This document shows positions 1-8,500 of a DNA stretch of 64,000 nt, piece by piece. Every line of letters begins with the position of its first letter. The first letter of the stretch is position 1. The translations under genes and the position numbers were made by a program. Source of the stretch: CAZCWM01 sp964622625 (GTDB taxonomy: Bacteria > Planctomycetota > Phycisphaerae > Phycisphaerales > Phycisphaeraceae); NCBI GenBank assembly GCA_964622625.1, contig CAZUUQ010000001.1, positions 1 through 64,000 on the forward strand, in the 5' to 3' direction. The notes below the pieces were generated by a model, which was given only the letters and a program-made list of their open reading frames with translations, was not told where the DNA came from and did no database searches.

Positions 1-5
1 ACGCT

Positions 6-1829
6 CTACTGCCGGGCGAGGCGGGCGGGGTCGGTCGGCGGGCGGTCGGGCGTGATGGCCATGTAGGCCAGCGTCTTGTCGATCACCACCTTCGCCAGCG
101 GGGCCGAGACCATGCCGCCGTAGTAGCCGTTGGATGGGTCATCGATGTGGATGAAGCACCCGACGACGATCGCCGGCTGTTCGTAGGGCGCGCCGCCGAT
201 GAACGACGCGACGTACTGCCTGTCGAGATATCCGCCGCGCTTCAGGTCGGGCACCTGGGCCGTGCCGGTTTTGCCGAAGACGGTGTAGACGTCGCTGTCC
301 GCCCGCCGTCCGGTGCCCTCCATCACCGCCTTGCGCAGAGCCGCCCGCACCGCCGCGGCCGTCTCGCTGGAGACCACCCGCTCGTAGATCGGATGCGCGA
401 CAGCCGCCTCGGCCGCCTCCTGCACGATCGTCGGCTGCACGGCCAGGCCGTCGTTGGCCAGGATCGCCATCGCCCGCACGATCTGAAGCGGCGTGACGGC
501 AATCTCCTGGCCCATGGGCACGCTCGTGACCGAATAGTGCGTCCAGCGTGACTGGCGATGCACCAGCCCCGCCACCTCGCCGGGCAGGCCGCTGCCCGTG
601 GGTTGTCCGAACCCAAAGGCCCGCACCGCGTCATACATCCGCCGCGCCTCCATCCGCTGACCGACGATGGCCATGCCGATGTTGCTCGACTTCACCAGCA
701 CCTGCTCCCACGTCAGCTTGTCGTACGCATTCACGTCGCGCAGCCGCCGACCCTTGGGCGTCACGTACAGGCCGTTGTGGCACGGAATCGTCTCATGCAC
801 GTCAGCCAGCCCCAGTTCCGTCGCGCCGGCCCAGACGAAAGGCTTGAAGATCGAGCCGGGCTCGAACACGTCGGTGACGCACCGGTTGCGCCGCTGCTGC
901 GGCGTCGACCGCCCCAGCGTGTTGGGATCGAAAGCCGGGTAATTGGCCATCGCGAGGATCGCGCCGCTGCGCGGATCGAGCACGACCAGTTGCCCGCTCG
1001 GTGCCGCATACTTTTCACACGCTTCCCGCAGCGCCTGCTCGGCGAAAGTCTGAATGACGCTGTCGAGTGTGAGCCGCACGTGCCGACCCGGCTCGGCCGG
1101 TTGATAGCCGGCCGCCTCCAGCCACAGCGCCCTGCGACTTGCGGCCCGCGCGAGCATCAATCGGCCCGGCTGGCCGGTCAGTTGGCGATCGTGCAGCCGC
1201 TCCAGTCCTTCCAGCCCGATGCCGTCCACGCCGACCCCGCCGACGAGCTGCCCCGCCAGCGGACCTTGCGGGTAGTGACGCACGAGGTACTGCTGCGTCG
1301 ATACGCCGGGCAGCAGCGAGGTGAGATGGAGGCGTTCGATGTCCGCCAGTCGCTGCGGCGAAACGCGGTCGTCGAGCACGATGAACCGGCCGTCGGGTTT
1401 CTCGCCCATCCGCTGCGAGATCCACGCCGGGTCATAGTTGAGCGTGCGGCCGACGTGGGCCGGGAACGTCAGCGGATCGATCACGAGGCGCGAGTCGACG
1501 AACAGGCGCGTCGCGGTGGTGGTGACGGCCAGGATGCGGCCATGGCGGTCGAGCAGCGCACCGCGTCGGGCGGGCATGGTCGAGGTGGCGCGGTGGGCCT
1601 GGGCGATCTGCACCGCCGCCGGAGCCGGATCGAACTGCAACTGCCCGACACGGGCCAGCAGGACCAGCATGCCCAGCGTCATGGCGACGATGACGAGTCG
1701 TCCGAGTTTGACCACGCGGTCGGCGGCGCGGCGGCGATGACGGGAGGCATCGAGCACGGCCCGCAAGGCGGCCTGCCGCGGGTCCACGGCAACGGCATTG
1801 GTGTCGCTGGATGAGGCGCTCTCTCTCAC
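6..1829 (-). CDS. ftsI: Peptidoglycan transpeptidase FtsI / PBP2-type penicillin-binding protein
   Basis: Septal D,D-transpeptidase that cross-links peptidoglycan at the division site, anchored in the inner membrane with the catalytic domain in the periplasm. The 607-residue product has a basic N-terminus, one membrane segment (LVIVAMTLGMLVLLARVGQL), a PBP dimerisation domain, then the transpeptidase domain with all three active-site motifs: SxxK (GSIFKPF), SxN (KSSNIGM) and KTG (FGKTGTAQ). There are no PASTA repeats. I chose the GTG start at 1829 because it overlaps the ftsL stop as GTGA, typical translational coupling. A longer open frame reaches 1991 but would overlap ftsL fully. It lies in a dcw order rsmH - LysM gene - ftsL - ftsI, and the cluster probably continues past the left window edge. 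Confidence 0.93.
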   Translation of the reverse strand: MRESASSSDTNAVAVDPRQAALRAVLDASRHRRRAADRVVKLGRLVIVAMTLGMLVLLARVGQLQFDPAPAAVQIAQAHRATSTMPARRGALLDRHGRILAVTTTATRLFVDSRLVIDPLTFPAHVGRTLNYDPAWISQRMGEKPDGRFIVLDDRVSPQRLADIERLHLTSLLPGVSTQQYLVRHYPQGPLAGQLVGGVGVDGIGLEGLERLHDRQLTGQPGRLMLARAASRRALWLEAAGYQPAEPGRHVRLTLDSVIQTFAEQALREACEKYAAPSGQLVVLDPRSGAILAMANYPAFDPNTLGRSTPQQRRNRCVTDVFEPGSIFKPFVWAGATELGLADVHETIPCHNGLYVTPKGRRLRDVNAYDKLTWEQVLVKSSNIGMAIVGQRMEARRMYDAVRAFGFGQPTGSGLPGEVAGLVHRQSRWTHYSVTSVPMGQEIAVTPLQIVRAMAILANDGLAVQPTIVQEAAEAAVAHPIYERVVSSETAAAVRAALRKAVMEGTGRRADSDVYTVFGKTGTAQVPDLKRGGYLDRQYVASFIGGAPYEQPAIVVGCFIHIDDPSNGYYGGMVSAPLAKVVIDKTLAYMAITPDRPPTDPARLARQ

Positions 1830-2131
1830 GGCGTGGGGTCTCCGCTCGGAACCGCCAGCGCGGTCAGGGGCGGGTTTGCCGCATCGGGCGGTTCGGAGGT
1901 GACCGGCCCGAACGGCCGGCCATGCTGCTGCAGATCGGCCGTCAGCACATCGGGACGCAGACGCTGGGCCAGCTCCGCCTGGAGCTGCCACAGTTCGCGG
2001 CGGCTTTGATCGATCTGGCGGTGCGCGGCCGCGAGTTCATGGGCGGCCTGAAACTGGCGGTGACGTTCAGCCAGAATGCCCGCGCCGATCAGCAGTGCCG
2101 CGACCACCAGCGTCGCCAGTTTCCACGCCAT
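1826..2131 (-). CDS. ftsL: FtsL-like cell division protein
   Basis: Small bitopic membrane protein of 101 residues. It has one membrane helix near the N-terminus (LATLVVAALLIGAGILAER) followed by a Gln/Arg/Leu-rich stretch that should form a coiled coil (about residues 27-62), and a Pro-rich tail. FtsL acts as a scaffold with FtsB/FtsQ and helps recruit and activate FtsWI. The sequence itself diverges too much to recognise by motif. The call rests on size, topology and position directly before ftsI, with a 4-base GTGA overlap. The ATG at 2131 begins MAWKLATL. It could also be an unrelated coiled-coil membrane protein, but the context makes that less likely. Confidence 0.7.
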   Translation of the reverse strand: MAWKLATLVVAALLIGAGILAERHRQFQAAHELAAAHRQIDQSRRELWQLQAELAQRLRPDVLTADLQQHGRPFGPVTSEPPDAANPPLTALAVPSGDPTP

Positions 2132-2179
2132 TGCATGACTCCAGGCGCTGGATGGGCCTGCCTCAGCGTCACGATCGGC

Positions 2180-3058
2180 TCAGCGTGGCAGGGCGAGTTT
2201 CATGCCGGCTTCGAGGCGCTGCGGGTCCGAGCCGATGACGCCGCGGTTGGCCTCGTACAACTCACGCCAGCGGTTGCCGTGGCCCAGACGGCGCTGGGCG
2301 ATGGCGTAGAGGGTATCGCCGCTCTGGACGGTGTAGACGCTGGTGCGCCCGTTCTCAGGCCGTGCGGCCGCAGCGCCGGGCGCGGCCGTTGACGGCGCGG
2401 CCCGACCGGGGATGCGCAGCGTCATGCCCGCGCGCAGCAGGTCGGGCGACTTGAGCGTGTCGCGGTTGGCTTCGTAGAGTTCGCGCCAGCGGTTGCCGTC
2501 GCCGAGGGTGCGTTCGGCAATGCGATAGAGCGTGTCGCCGGCGCCGACGGTGATGGCGCCCACGGACGCGGGCTGTGCCGGGGGCGTCGCGGTGACGGGC
2601 GTGATCGCGGCCGGGACGGGCGTCGGCTGGGGCAGGGCGTCAGCGACGGCGTCGGGATTCGTCGTGGGACGGTCGAAGGTGATGACCTGTGGCTGCGTGT
2701 GGGGTTGCGTTGTCGCGATGCGGCCGGCGGCGATGGGGGCGGTCGGGCGGTTGCCGTTCTCGAAGCCCGGCGGCGGGGTGGTCTGGTCCAGTTCAGCGGG
2801 CGTGGGCACGGGGCGGCGGCGTTCGATGGCGGGCGGCGACGGATGGGCCCAGCGTGAAGGCAAAGCCTGGCTGGCGGCGGCGGACGTGTTGGAGGTCGGT
2901 TCGGCGGTGGCCAGTTCGCGTTCGACCCCGCCGGCCATGCGCTGGAGCGCCGGCGGCGCTGTGGCGGCCGGCTCGACCAGGAGGTCGCTGACGATGATTC
3001 CGATCAGCAGAATGATGGCCATCCCGACGAGAAGTCCGACCTTGGTTTCGCGCGTCAT
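2180..3058 (-). CDS. Membrane-anchored double LysM-domain protein in the dcw cluster
   Basis: A 292-residue protein with an N-terminal membrane anchor (VGLLVGMAIILLIGIIVSDLL, residues about 8-28), a long Pro/Thr/Ala-rich linker, and two C-terminal LysM domains (about residues 170-225 and 240-292). The two repeats share GDTLY-IA and GNRWRELYEANR. LysM domains bind N-acetylglucosamine chains, so the protein probably contacts peptidoglycan from the membrane. The ATG at 3058 is preferred because AAAGGAT lies just upstream and it gives a clean anchor. Upstream in-frame residues to 3151 look non-coding. It lies between rsmH and ftsL, where E. coli-type clusters have no gene. Its exact role in division is inferred from position only. 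Confidence 0.85.
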   Translation of the reverse strand: MTRETKVGLLVGMAIILLIGIIVSDLLVEPAATAPPALQRMAGGVERELATAEPTSNTSAAASQALPSRWAHPSPPAIERRRPVPTPAELDQTTPPPGFENGNRPTAPIAAGRIATTQPHTQPQVITFDRPTTNPDAVADALPQPTPVPAAITPVTATPPAQPASVGAITVGAGDTLYRIAERTLGDGNRWRELYEANRDTLKSPDLLRAGMTLRIPGRAAPSTAAPGAAAARPENGRTSVYTVQSGDTLYAIAQRRLGHGNRWRELYEANRGVIGSDPQRLEAGMKLALPR

Positions 3059-3160
3059 GGGGTGAATCCTTTCACTGGTCTCGCGTTCCGGCCCGCGCGG
3101 TGTGGCGTGCGGGTTGTGCGTCCGCCGCTTCAGCTCCGGCGTGCGGGCCAAGGCCCGCGG

Positions 3161-4111
3161 CTAAATCCATTCGATGGCCCGCAGTTTCGCCGACCGGCTT
3201 CGCGGGTTGGACTGCTGCTCCCGCTCGTCGGCCCGCACGGGCTTGCGGGTCAGCACACGGGCCAGGCCCTGCCGGCTCCATTGTCGGTACGCGTGTTTGA
3301 CCAGGCGATCCTCCAGGGAGTGAAAGCTGATCATCACCGCCCGCGCCCCCGGCCTCAGCAGCCGCGGCAGGTCGGCCAGCAGTTGTTCGATGCCCGCCAG
3401 CTCGGCGTTGACGGCGATCCGCAGGGCCATGAACGTCCGTGTGGCCGGGTGGATGCGCTGCCGCCGACCCGAGCCGCCATAGGCGGCACAGACCAACTGC
3501 GCCAGGGCGCTTGTGCTGTTAATCGGACGTTGCCGCCGCGCGGCCGCAATCTTTGCCGCGATGCCCCGGCTTCGCCGCTCCTCGCCGTAGCGGTAGATGA
3601 GGTCGGCCAGTTCCTGCTGCGGCAGATCGTTGACCAGATCCGCGGCGGTCAGCGTGGCCGAGCGGTCCATGCGCATGTCCAGCGGGCCGTCGGCGTCGAA
3701 CGAGAAGCCCCGCCGTGGGTCGTCCATCTGCGTCGAGGCGAAGCCGAAGTCCGCAAGAAGCAGATTGACGCCGTCGAGGCCCAGGCTGTCGAGCACATCG
3801 CGGGCGGCGGCGAAGTTGGTGTGCAGCAGGTCGAAGGGCACGTCCGGCACGGCCGCGGCCTCGAGGCGGCGGCGGGTGAAGGCGATGTTGTCGGCGTCGA
3901 GGTCCAGGCCGACGATCCGCCCGCGGGGCCGCAGGCGCGGCAGAAGCATGGCCGCGTGTCCGCCGCGGCCGACGGTACAGTCCAACAGCACCTGTCCCGG
4001 TCGGGGGTCAAGATATGTCAGCACCGCATCGGGGAGGACCGGCACATGGCCGGCGGCATGACCGCTGTCGTCGGGATCGAACTGCGGTGAGGCGTCGGTC
4101 ATGGGAAGCAT
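3161..4111 (-). CDS. rsmH: 16S rRNA (cytosine1402-N4)-methyltransferase RsmH (MraW)
   Basis: SAM-dependent methyltransferase that modifies C1402 in the ribosomal P site; usually the first gene of dcw clusters. Family signatures are clear: HVPVL and DCTVGRGGHA (SAM-binding loop), GLDLD (acidic end of the second strand), ADFGFAST..DDPRRGFSF, RTFMALRIAVN and ISFHSLEDRLVKH. The C-terminus has the expected basic tail (KPVRADEREQQSNPRSRSAKLRAIE, quoted in part by position about 285-312). The start is uncertain: in-frame ATGs lie at 4102, 4111, 4141 and 4168 and none has a strong Shine-Dalgarno. I give 4111; 4102 is equally possible. Confidence 0.93.
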   Translation of the reverse strand: MLPMTDASPQFDPDDSGHAAGHVPVLPDAVLTYLDPRPGQVLLDCTVGRGGHAAMLLPRLRPRGRIVGLDLDADNIAFTRRRLEAAAVPDVPFDLLHTNFAAARDVLDSLGLDGVNLLLADFGFASTQMDDPRRGFSFDADGPLDMRMDRSATLTAADLVNDLPQQELADLIYRYGEERRSRGIAAKIAAARRQRPINSTSALAQLVCAAYGGSGRRQRIHPATRTFMALRIAVNAELAGIEQLLADLPRLLRPGARAVMISFHSLEDRLVKHAYRQWSRQGLARVLTRKPVRADEREQQSNPRSRSAKLRAIEWI

Positions 4112-4220
4112 CAGCGCGGGATGGCCGCGGTCGGGCGGCATGATGCCATGAAGCGCGGCGGTTTGCATGCCGGCGCGGCGGCGCCGGAGGTGTCGGGAGG
4201 CGATCGGCGTGGGCGGCGTT

Positions 4221-4226
4221 TATACT
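4221..4226 (+). promoter_or_regulatory. Possible -10 element upstream of fabI
   Basis: TATACT matches the sigma-70 -10 consensus at 5 of 6 positions and sits in a locally less GC-rich spot in the divergent rsmH/fabI region. No convincing -35 is visible. It would give a leader of about 85 nt before the fabI ATG. Confidence 0.35.
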
Positions 4227-4315
4227 GGTCGGCCCACGCGGCGCCGGCGGCCTGCGCTCGCGGCCGGTGGAGATCGACAATCGACATTCAACCACCACCA
4301 CACGGAAACACGCAC

Positions 4316-5110
4316 ATGGGTCTGCTCGACGGCAAGAAGGCACTGGTCACGGGGGTGTTGAACGATCGCTCGATCGCCTGGGGCATCGCCGAGGCCCTGG
4401 CGGGCGCGGGGGCGACGATGGGCTTCACCTATCTGCCCAATCCCAAGATCGAGCGGCGCTGCCGCCAGACCGTCGAGCAGCTCGAGCCCAAGCCGCAGTT
4501 CGTCGAGCCTTGCGACGTGGCGAAGGACGAGGATGTCGCGGCCCTGCTGGGCAAGTGGAAGGACGTCCACGGCAGTCTGGACATCCTGGTTCACTCGATC
4601 GCCTTCGCCCCGGCGGCGGCGCTGCATGAGCCGTTCCTGCAGACGAAGCGCGCGGATTTCGCCACGGCCCTGGACATCAGCGCCTATTCGCTGATCGCCC
4701 TGTGCCGCGAGGCGATGCCGATCATGAACCCCGGCGGGTCGGTGATCGCGATGACGTACCTGGGTTCGACAGCGTATGTTCCCAAGTACAACGTGATGGC
4801 GGTGGCGAAGGCGGCGCTGGAGTGCAGCGTGCGTTACCTGGCGGCGGAGATGGGCGGCGGGCAGGCTGAGGGGCGCAAGGGTGTTCGGGTCAACGCGATC
4901 AGTGCCGGCCCAATCCCGACGATGGCGGCCAAAGGTGTGGGCGACATCGACAAGATGCTCGACCACTACCCGGAAAAGAACTGCCTGGGCCGCAATGTCT
5001 CGCAGGAAGAGGTGGGGCGGACGGCTTTGTACCTGGCCAGCGACCTGAGCAGCGGGGTGACGGGCGAGGTGATTTACGTGGACGGCGGGTACCGGATCGT
5101 GGGCTGGTAG
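4316..5110 (+). CDS. fabI: Enoyl-[acyl-carrier-protein] reductase (NADH), FabI type
   Basis: Catalyses the last reductive step of type II fatty acid elongation, trans-2-enoyl-ACP to acyl-ACP. The 264-residue protein is an SDR-fold enzyme. It has the FabI-type nucleotide-binding start (GKKALVTGV..DRSIAWGIA), HSIAFAP after the central strand, and the FabI active-site pattern Y-x6-K (KYNVMAVAKAALE), with a second Tyr in the TYLGSTAYVP segment. It ends with the usual GEVIYVDGGY. The start at 4316 gives MGLLDGKK, which matches the family N-terminus; GGAAA lies about 9 nt upstream. It stands alone and is followed four bases later by an assembly gap, so any downstream partner is unknown. Confidence 0.94.
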   Translation: MGLLDGKKALVTGVLNDRSIAWGIAEALAGAGATMGFTYLPNPKIERRCRQTVEQLEPKPQFVEPCDVAKDEDVAALLGKWKDVHGSLDILVHSIAFAPAAALHEPFLQTKRADFATALDISAYSLIALCREAMPIMNPGGSVIAMTYLGSTAYVPKYNVMAVAKAALECSVRYLAAEMGGGQAEGRKGVRVNAISAGPIPTMAAKGVGDIDKMLDHYPEKNCLGRNVSQEEVGRTALYLASDLSSGVTGEVIYVDGGYRIVGW

Positions 5111-5114
5111 GACG

Positions 5115-5214
5115 NNNNNNNNNNNNNNNNNNNNNNNNNNNNNNNNNNNNNNNNNNNNNNNNNNNNNNNNNNNNNNNNNNNNNNNNNNNNNNNNNNNNNN
5201 NNNNNNNNNNNNNN
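5115..5214. other. Assembly gap (100 N) of unknown true size
   Basis: Exactly 100 N between fabI and the leader of the giant gene. The flanks share no overlap, unlike the gaps at 8198 and 40232, so real sequence is probably missing. The length of 100 is likely a placeholder. Confidence 0.95.
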
Positions 5215-5585
5215 GTTGTTCAGGTGTCGATTCGCGATCCGGTCGGTCAAATGACACCGCCTTGACGTAAAAGAAGGCCCCTGATACGGTCTTCATGGTG
5301 GCGTATTAGGCTTCACGCGCAGCGCCCCGCGGCGCGACAGACGGCTACGGGTCAGCCCTGGTTCCCGCCCCCCGCAGCACCGTGATTATCCTGTGGCGAC
5401 CGCCACGGATCACGGTCCGGCGTGCCCAGGACCACGCAGCCGTCTGATACGCTGGACGCTCCGCGGCCGCGCGTGTCGCTGGTCCGCCCGCCCCCGGCCC
5501 CCGGCCTCCGGCAGTTGCCCATGGCGAGCCGCCCCGGCAGCCCCCTGGAGTCCCAAGCGACCTTCTTGCCCAAGGAGCAGTTCCG
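5215..5585 (+). other. Leader region of the giant surface-protein gene, no gene seen
   Basis: This 371-base stretch contains no open frame I trust. It holds one sigma-70-like promoter candidate (TTGACG, 17-base spacer, TACGGT at 5262-5290) and ends with a strong Shine-Dalgarno, AAGGAG, 8 bases before the ATG at 5586. The interval would leave a leader of nearly 300 nt if that promoter is used. Confidence 0.5.
5262..5290 (+). promoter_or_regulatory. Candidate sigma-70 promoter for the giant gene
   Basis: TTGACG at 5262-5267 matches the -35 consensus at 5 of 6. After a 17-base spacer, TACGGT at 5285-5290 matches the -10 at 3 of 6. The good -35 and ideal spacing are offset by the weak -10. Confidence 0.3.
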
Positions 5586-8500
5586 ATGCCCGGACGCGAG
5601 AGCTTGCCGCCGCTGGACCCGGACACCCAGAGCCATTTCGAGCTGGAGCAGATGGAGCCGCGGCTGCTGCTCTCGGCCCTGCTGGGCGATGAAGTTTTCC
5701 AGTTCGAGGACGCCGACGGTCAGCGGGTGGCCATTTCGGTGACGGGCAACGTGGTGGTGCAGGTGGTCGGGGCGACGATGAACCCGCAGAACGACGTGCT
5801 GCTGCACGAGCTGCCGGGCGAGATCGTTTACAGCACGCTGGGCCGCTACGGCGCGACGTTCGGCGGCGGTTACGGCGCGGCCCTGGGCGTCGTGCCGGTG
5901 ACCGGCGACCACATCCTCGGCGCGCCGACGCACATTCCGGACGCGCTTCCGGGTGGCCTGGTCGCGCCCAGTCCGGATATCGCATTCCACGCCATCGCCG
6001 CCAACAAGGCGGGCGAGACGTATGGCATCAATCGGCATCTAGGCATTGGCGAACCGGACCCGGGCGGCGGCCCGGCCCAGGCCATCGAGTACGTCAATCT
6101 GGTGCGCTTCAACAACGCCACGGGCGAAGCGGAGGTCATCGCCGATCTCGGCGTTGCTCTGAGGAACCGGTTGAATCCGACTCCGACGCCCGAGAATCCG
6201 CCGCCGTCGATCGCCAGCGTATCGGCCGCGGACTTCAATCCCGTCGAGGACGACTCGGACATCGCCGGCGCCAGTTGGCTGTACTTCGTGGTGCAGGCCG
6301 GCGACGACGAGATCGATTACCTGTTCCGCGTCAACGTGAACGCCGGCAATGCCTTCGCGATCAGCGCTTCCGTGCAGCGGGCGCTGACGCAGGGCACCTC
6401 CGGCACGCCGGCGACCGGCGACGAGCCGGATTTCAACGACATTGAAGGCGGCCTGACCGTCACGGCCATCGTTTTCGACCAGTTCGACAACGGCGACGCC
6501 GACACCGATCTCGACGACGTGGTGATGTACTACTACGCGCTGACCGAAGACGACGACGCCGTCCTGACGTCAATCAACATGCTTATGAGCCCGAGCACCG
6601 GTAACCGGGTCGTGGAGACGGACAGCACGGACGCCAGTGCGAATCTGCGGCTGTCGGTGATGCCCTTCGAGACCTTTGGGGAGGAAGACCGTGATCCGCT
6701 GGACACGATCAGCGGTCTGGCGGTGGTCAACGGCAATCCGGATGTTCTGGAGGACTTCCTCTGGGCGGTGACGAACGACGGCGGGTCGAGCACACTGCGG
6801 CACATCGATCTTTCGACCGGCGAGGCTGAGGACTGGGGCCCGCTGCCGGACCCGCGGGATCCCAACACTGACGGTTCGGGCATCCGCGGCTCGGCCCTGG
6901 GCGACCTGACGTGGAATGAGCTGGTCGTCAACCCGTTCACGGGCGAACTGGGCGCGCTGATGTCGGCCGACGTCGCCGCCGACGACCTGGTGTTCGTCGA
7001 TCATCGTCAGCGTTTCCCCACGCCGACGGCGTTCATGATCTATGTGTCGCAGGGCGATCCGAACGGCTCGATCATGATCAGCCGCGTGTCGCTGGATCCC
7101 GATGTGGAGCCGGACGATCCGATTTTCTTCTTCGATCTGAACGCGGAGCTGTTCACCGGGGACTCGCCGGATATGCGCCTCTGGACGGGTTTCCCCGGGG
7201 ATTGGGTGATCTACACGGCCCCCAGCGGCTCGGGCGGGGTGCTGATCGGCGTGCTGACGCTGGACATCGACGATGACATTGACGACGAGGACCAGCGGCC
7301 ACGGATCGAGGCGATGATCAGCGAGGCGCTGCTGGACCAGAACGGGGCCCTGGGCGTCATCCCCGCGGGCATGGGCTCGCTGCACTCGGGCGTTCTGGTG
7401 GCGCGCAGCCTGCTGGATTACGTCTCCAGCAACGCGAGCCTGGCCGACAAGCTGATGGGCAACAACCTGGACGTGATCCGGGCGATGTCCATCACGGCCG
7501 ACGGCTCGCGGATCGCCGTCATCGACACCGACGCGGTGGACGAGTTCGGCATCGATCTGGCGACCCCGGCCGACCAGTTGGCGTTCATCAATCCGCTGAC
7601 GGGTAAGGCGACGACCGTCGGCGTGTCGATCACGCTCGCGGGCGCCGGCACCGAGCTGACCGGCGTGATGGGAATGGACTACGGCGACCCGGACTTCGAC
7701 GGGGTGGAGGAGCTTTACGCCGTCTACGACCTGGTGGGCGTGATCACGCTGGGCACGATCGACACGGGCACGGGCGAGTTCACGCCGCTCGGGGCGCTGC
7801 CGGCGGGGATCGACCGCGTGCAGGCGATGGCGTTTTCGCCGGATCAGCGGTTGTGGGTGATCGGCTACAACGGCACGACCGGTCAGTCCACGCTGTATGA
7901 GATCGATCCGGCGGACGGCTCGACGGTGGCGACCATCGGCATCCTGCGCGATGCGGCGACCGGCGCGAATCTGACGAACATCGGGTCGATGGATTTCGCC
8001 GTCAGCGAAGCCTACGGCAATCCGCCTTACCGCCTGCTGGCGCATGACCGACACAACGGCCGGCTCGTGGACATCGCGCTGACGAGCGCGACGGTTCTGG
8101 GCGTCGACTACGCGCTGGCGGGCCTCGCGACGGCCACGGAGATCGGCTCGCTGCGCCCGACGGTCGGCGCGATCACCTACGACCGTGTGAGCCACAGNNN
8201 NNNNNNNNNNNNNNNNNNNNNNNNNNNNNNNNNNNNNNNNNNNNNNNNNNNNNNNNNNNNNNNNNNNNNNNNNNNNNNNNNNNNNNNNNNNNNNNNNTCG
8301 GCTCGCTGCGCCCGACGGTCGGCGCGATCACCTACGACCGTGTGAGCCACAGCTTCTTCGCGGCCGACAACGTGTTCAGCGCTCCGCCGACGCCCTTCGA
8401 AGGGTGGATACCCTTTGAAGGAAGGTGGTCGCCGGAATCGGCTGCCCTCATGGTGCTCACAGGCTTCGAGTCCGACTCGTCGGCGCCGCAGGACCTGGGC

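Noticed and set aside
1830..1991. N-terminal extension of ftsI to 1991
   Set aside because: It would overlap most of ftsL, and its Arg/Ala/Gly-rich sequence looks like an out-of-frame reading. GTG at 1829 gives the usual 4-base overlap.
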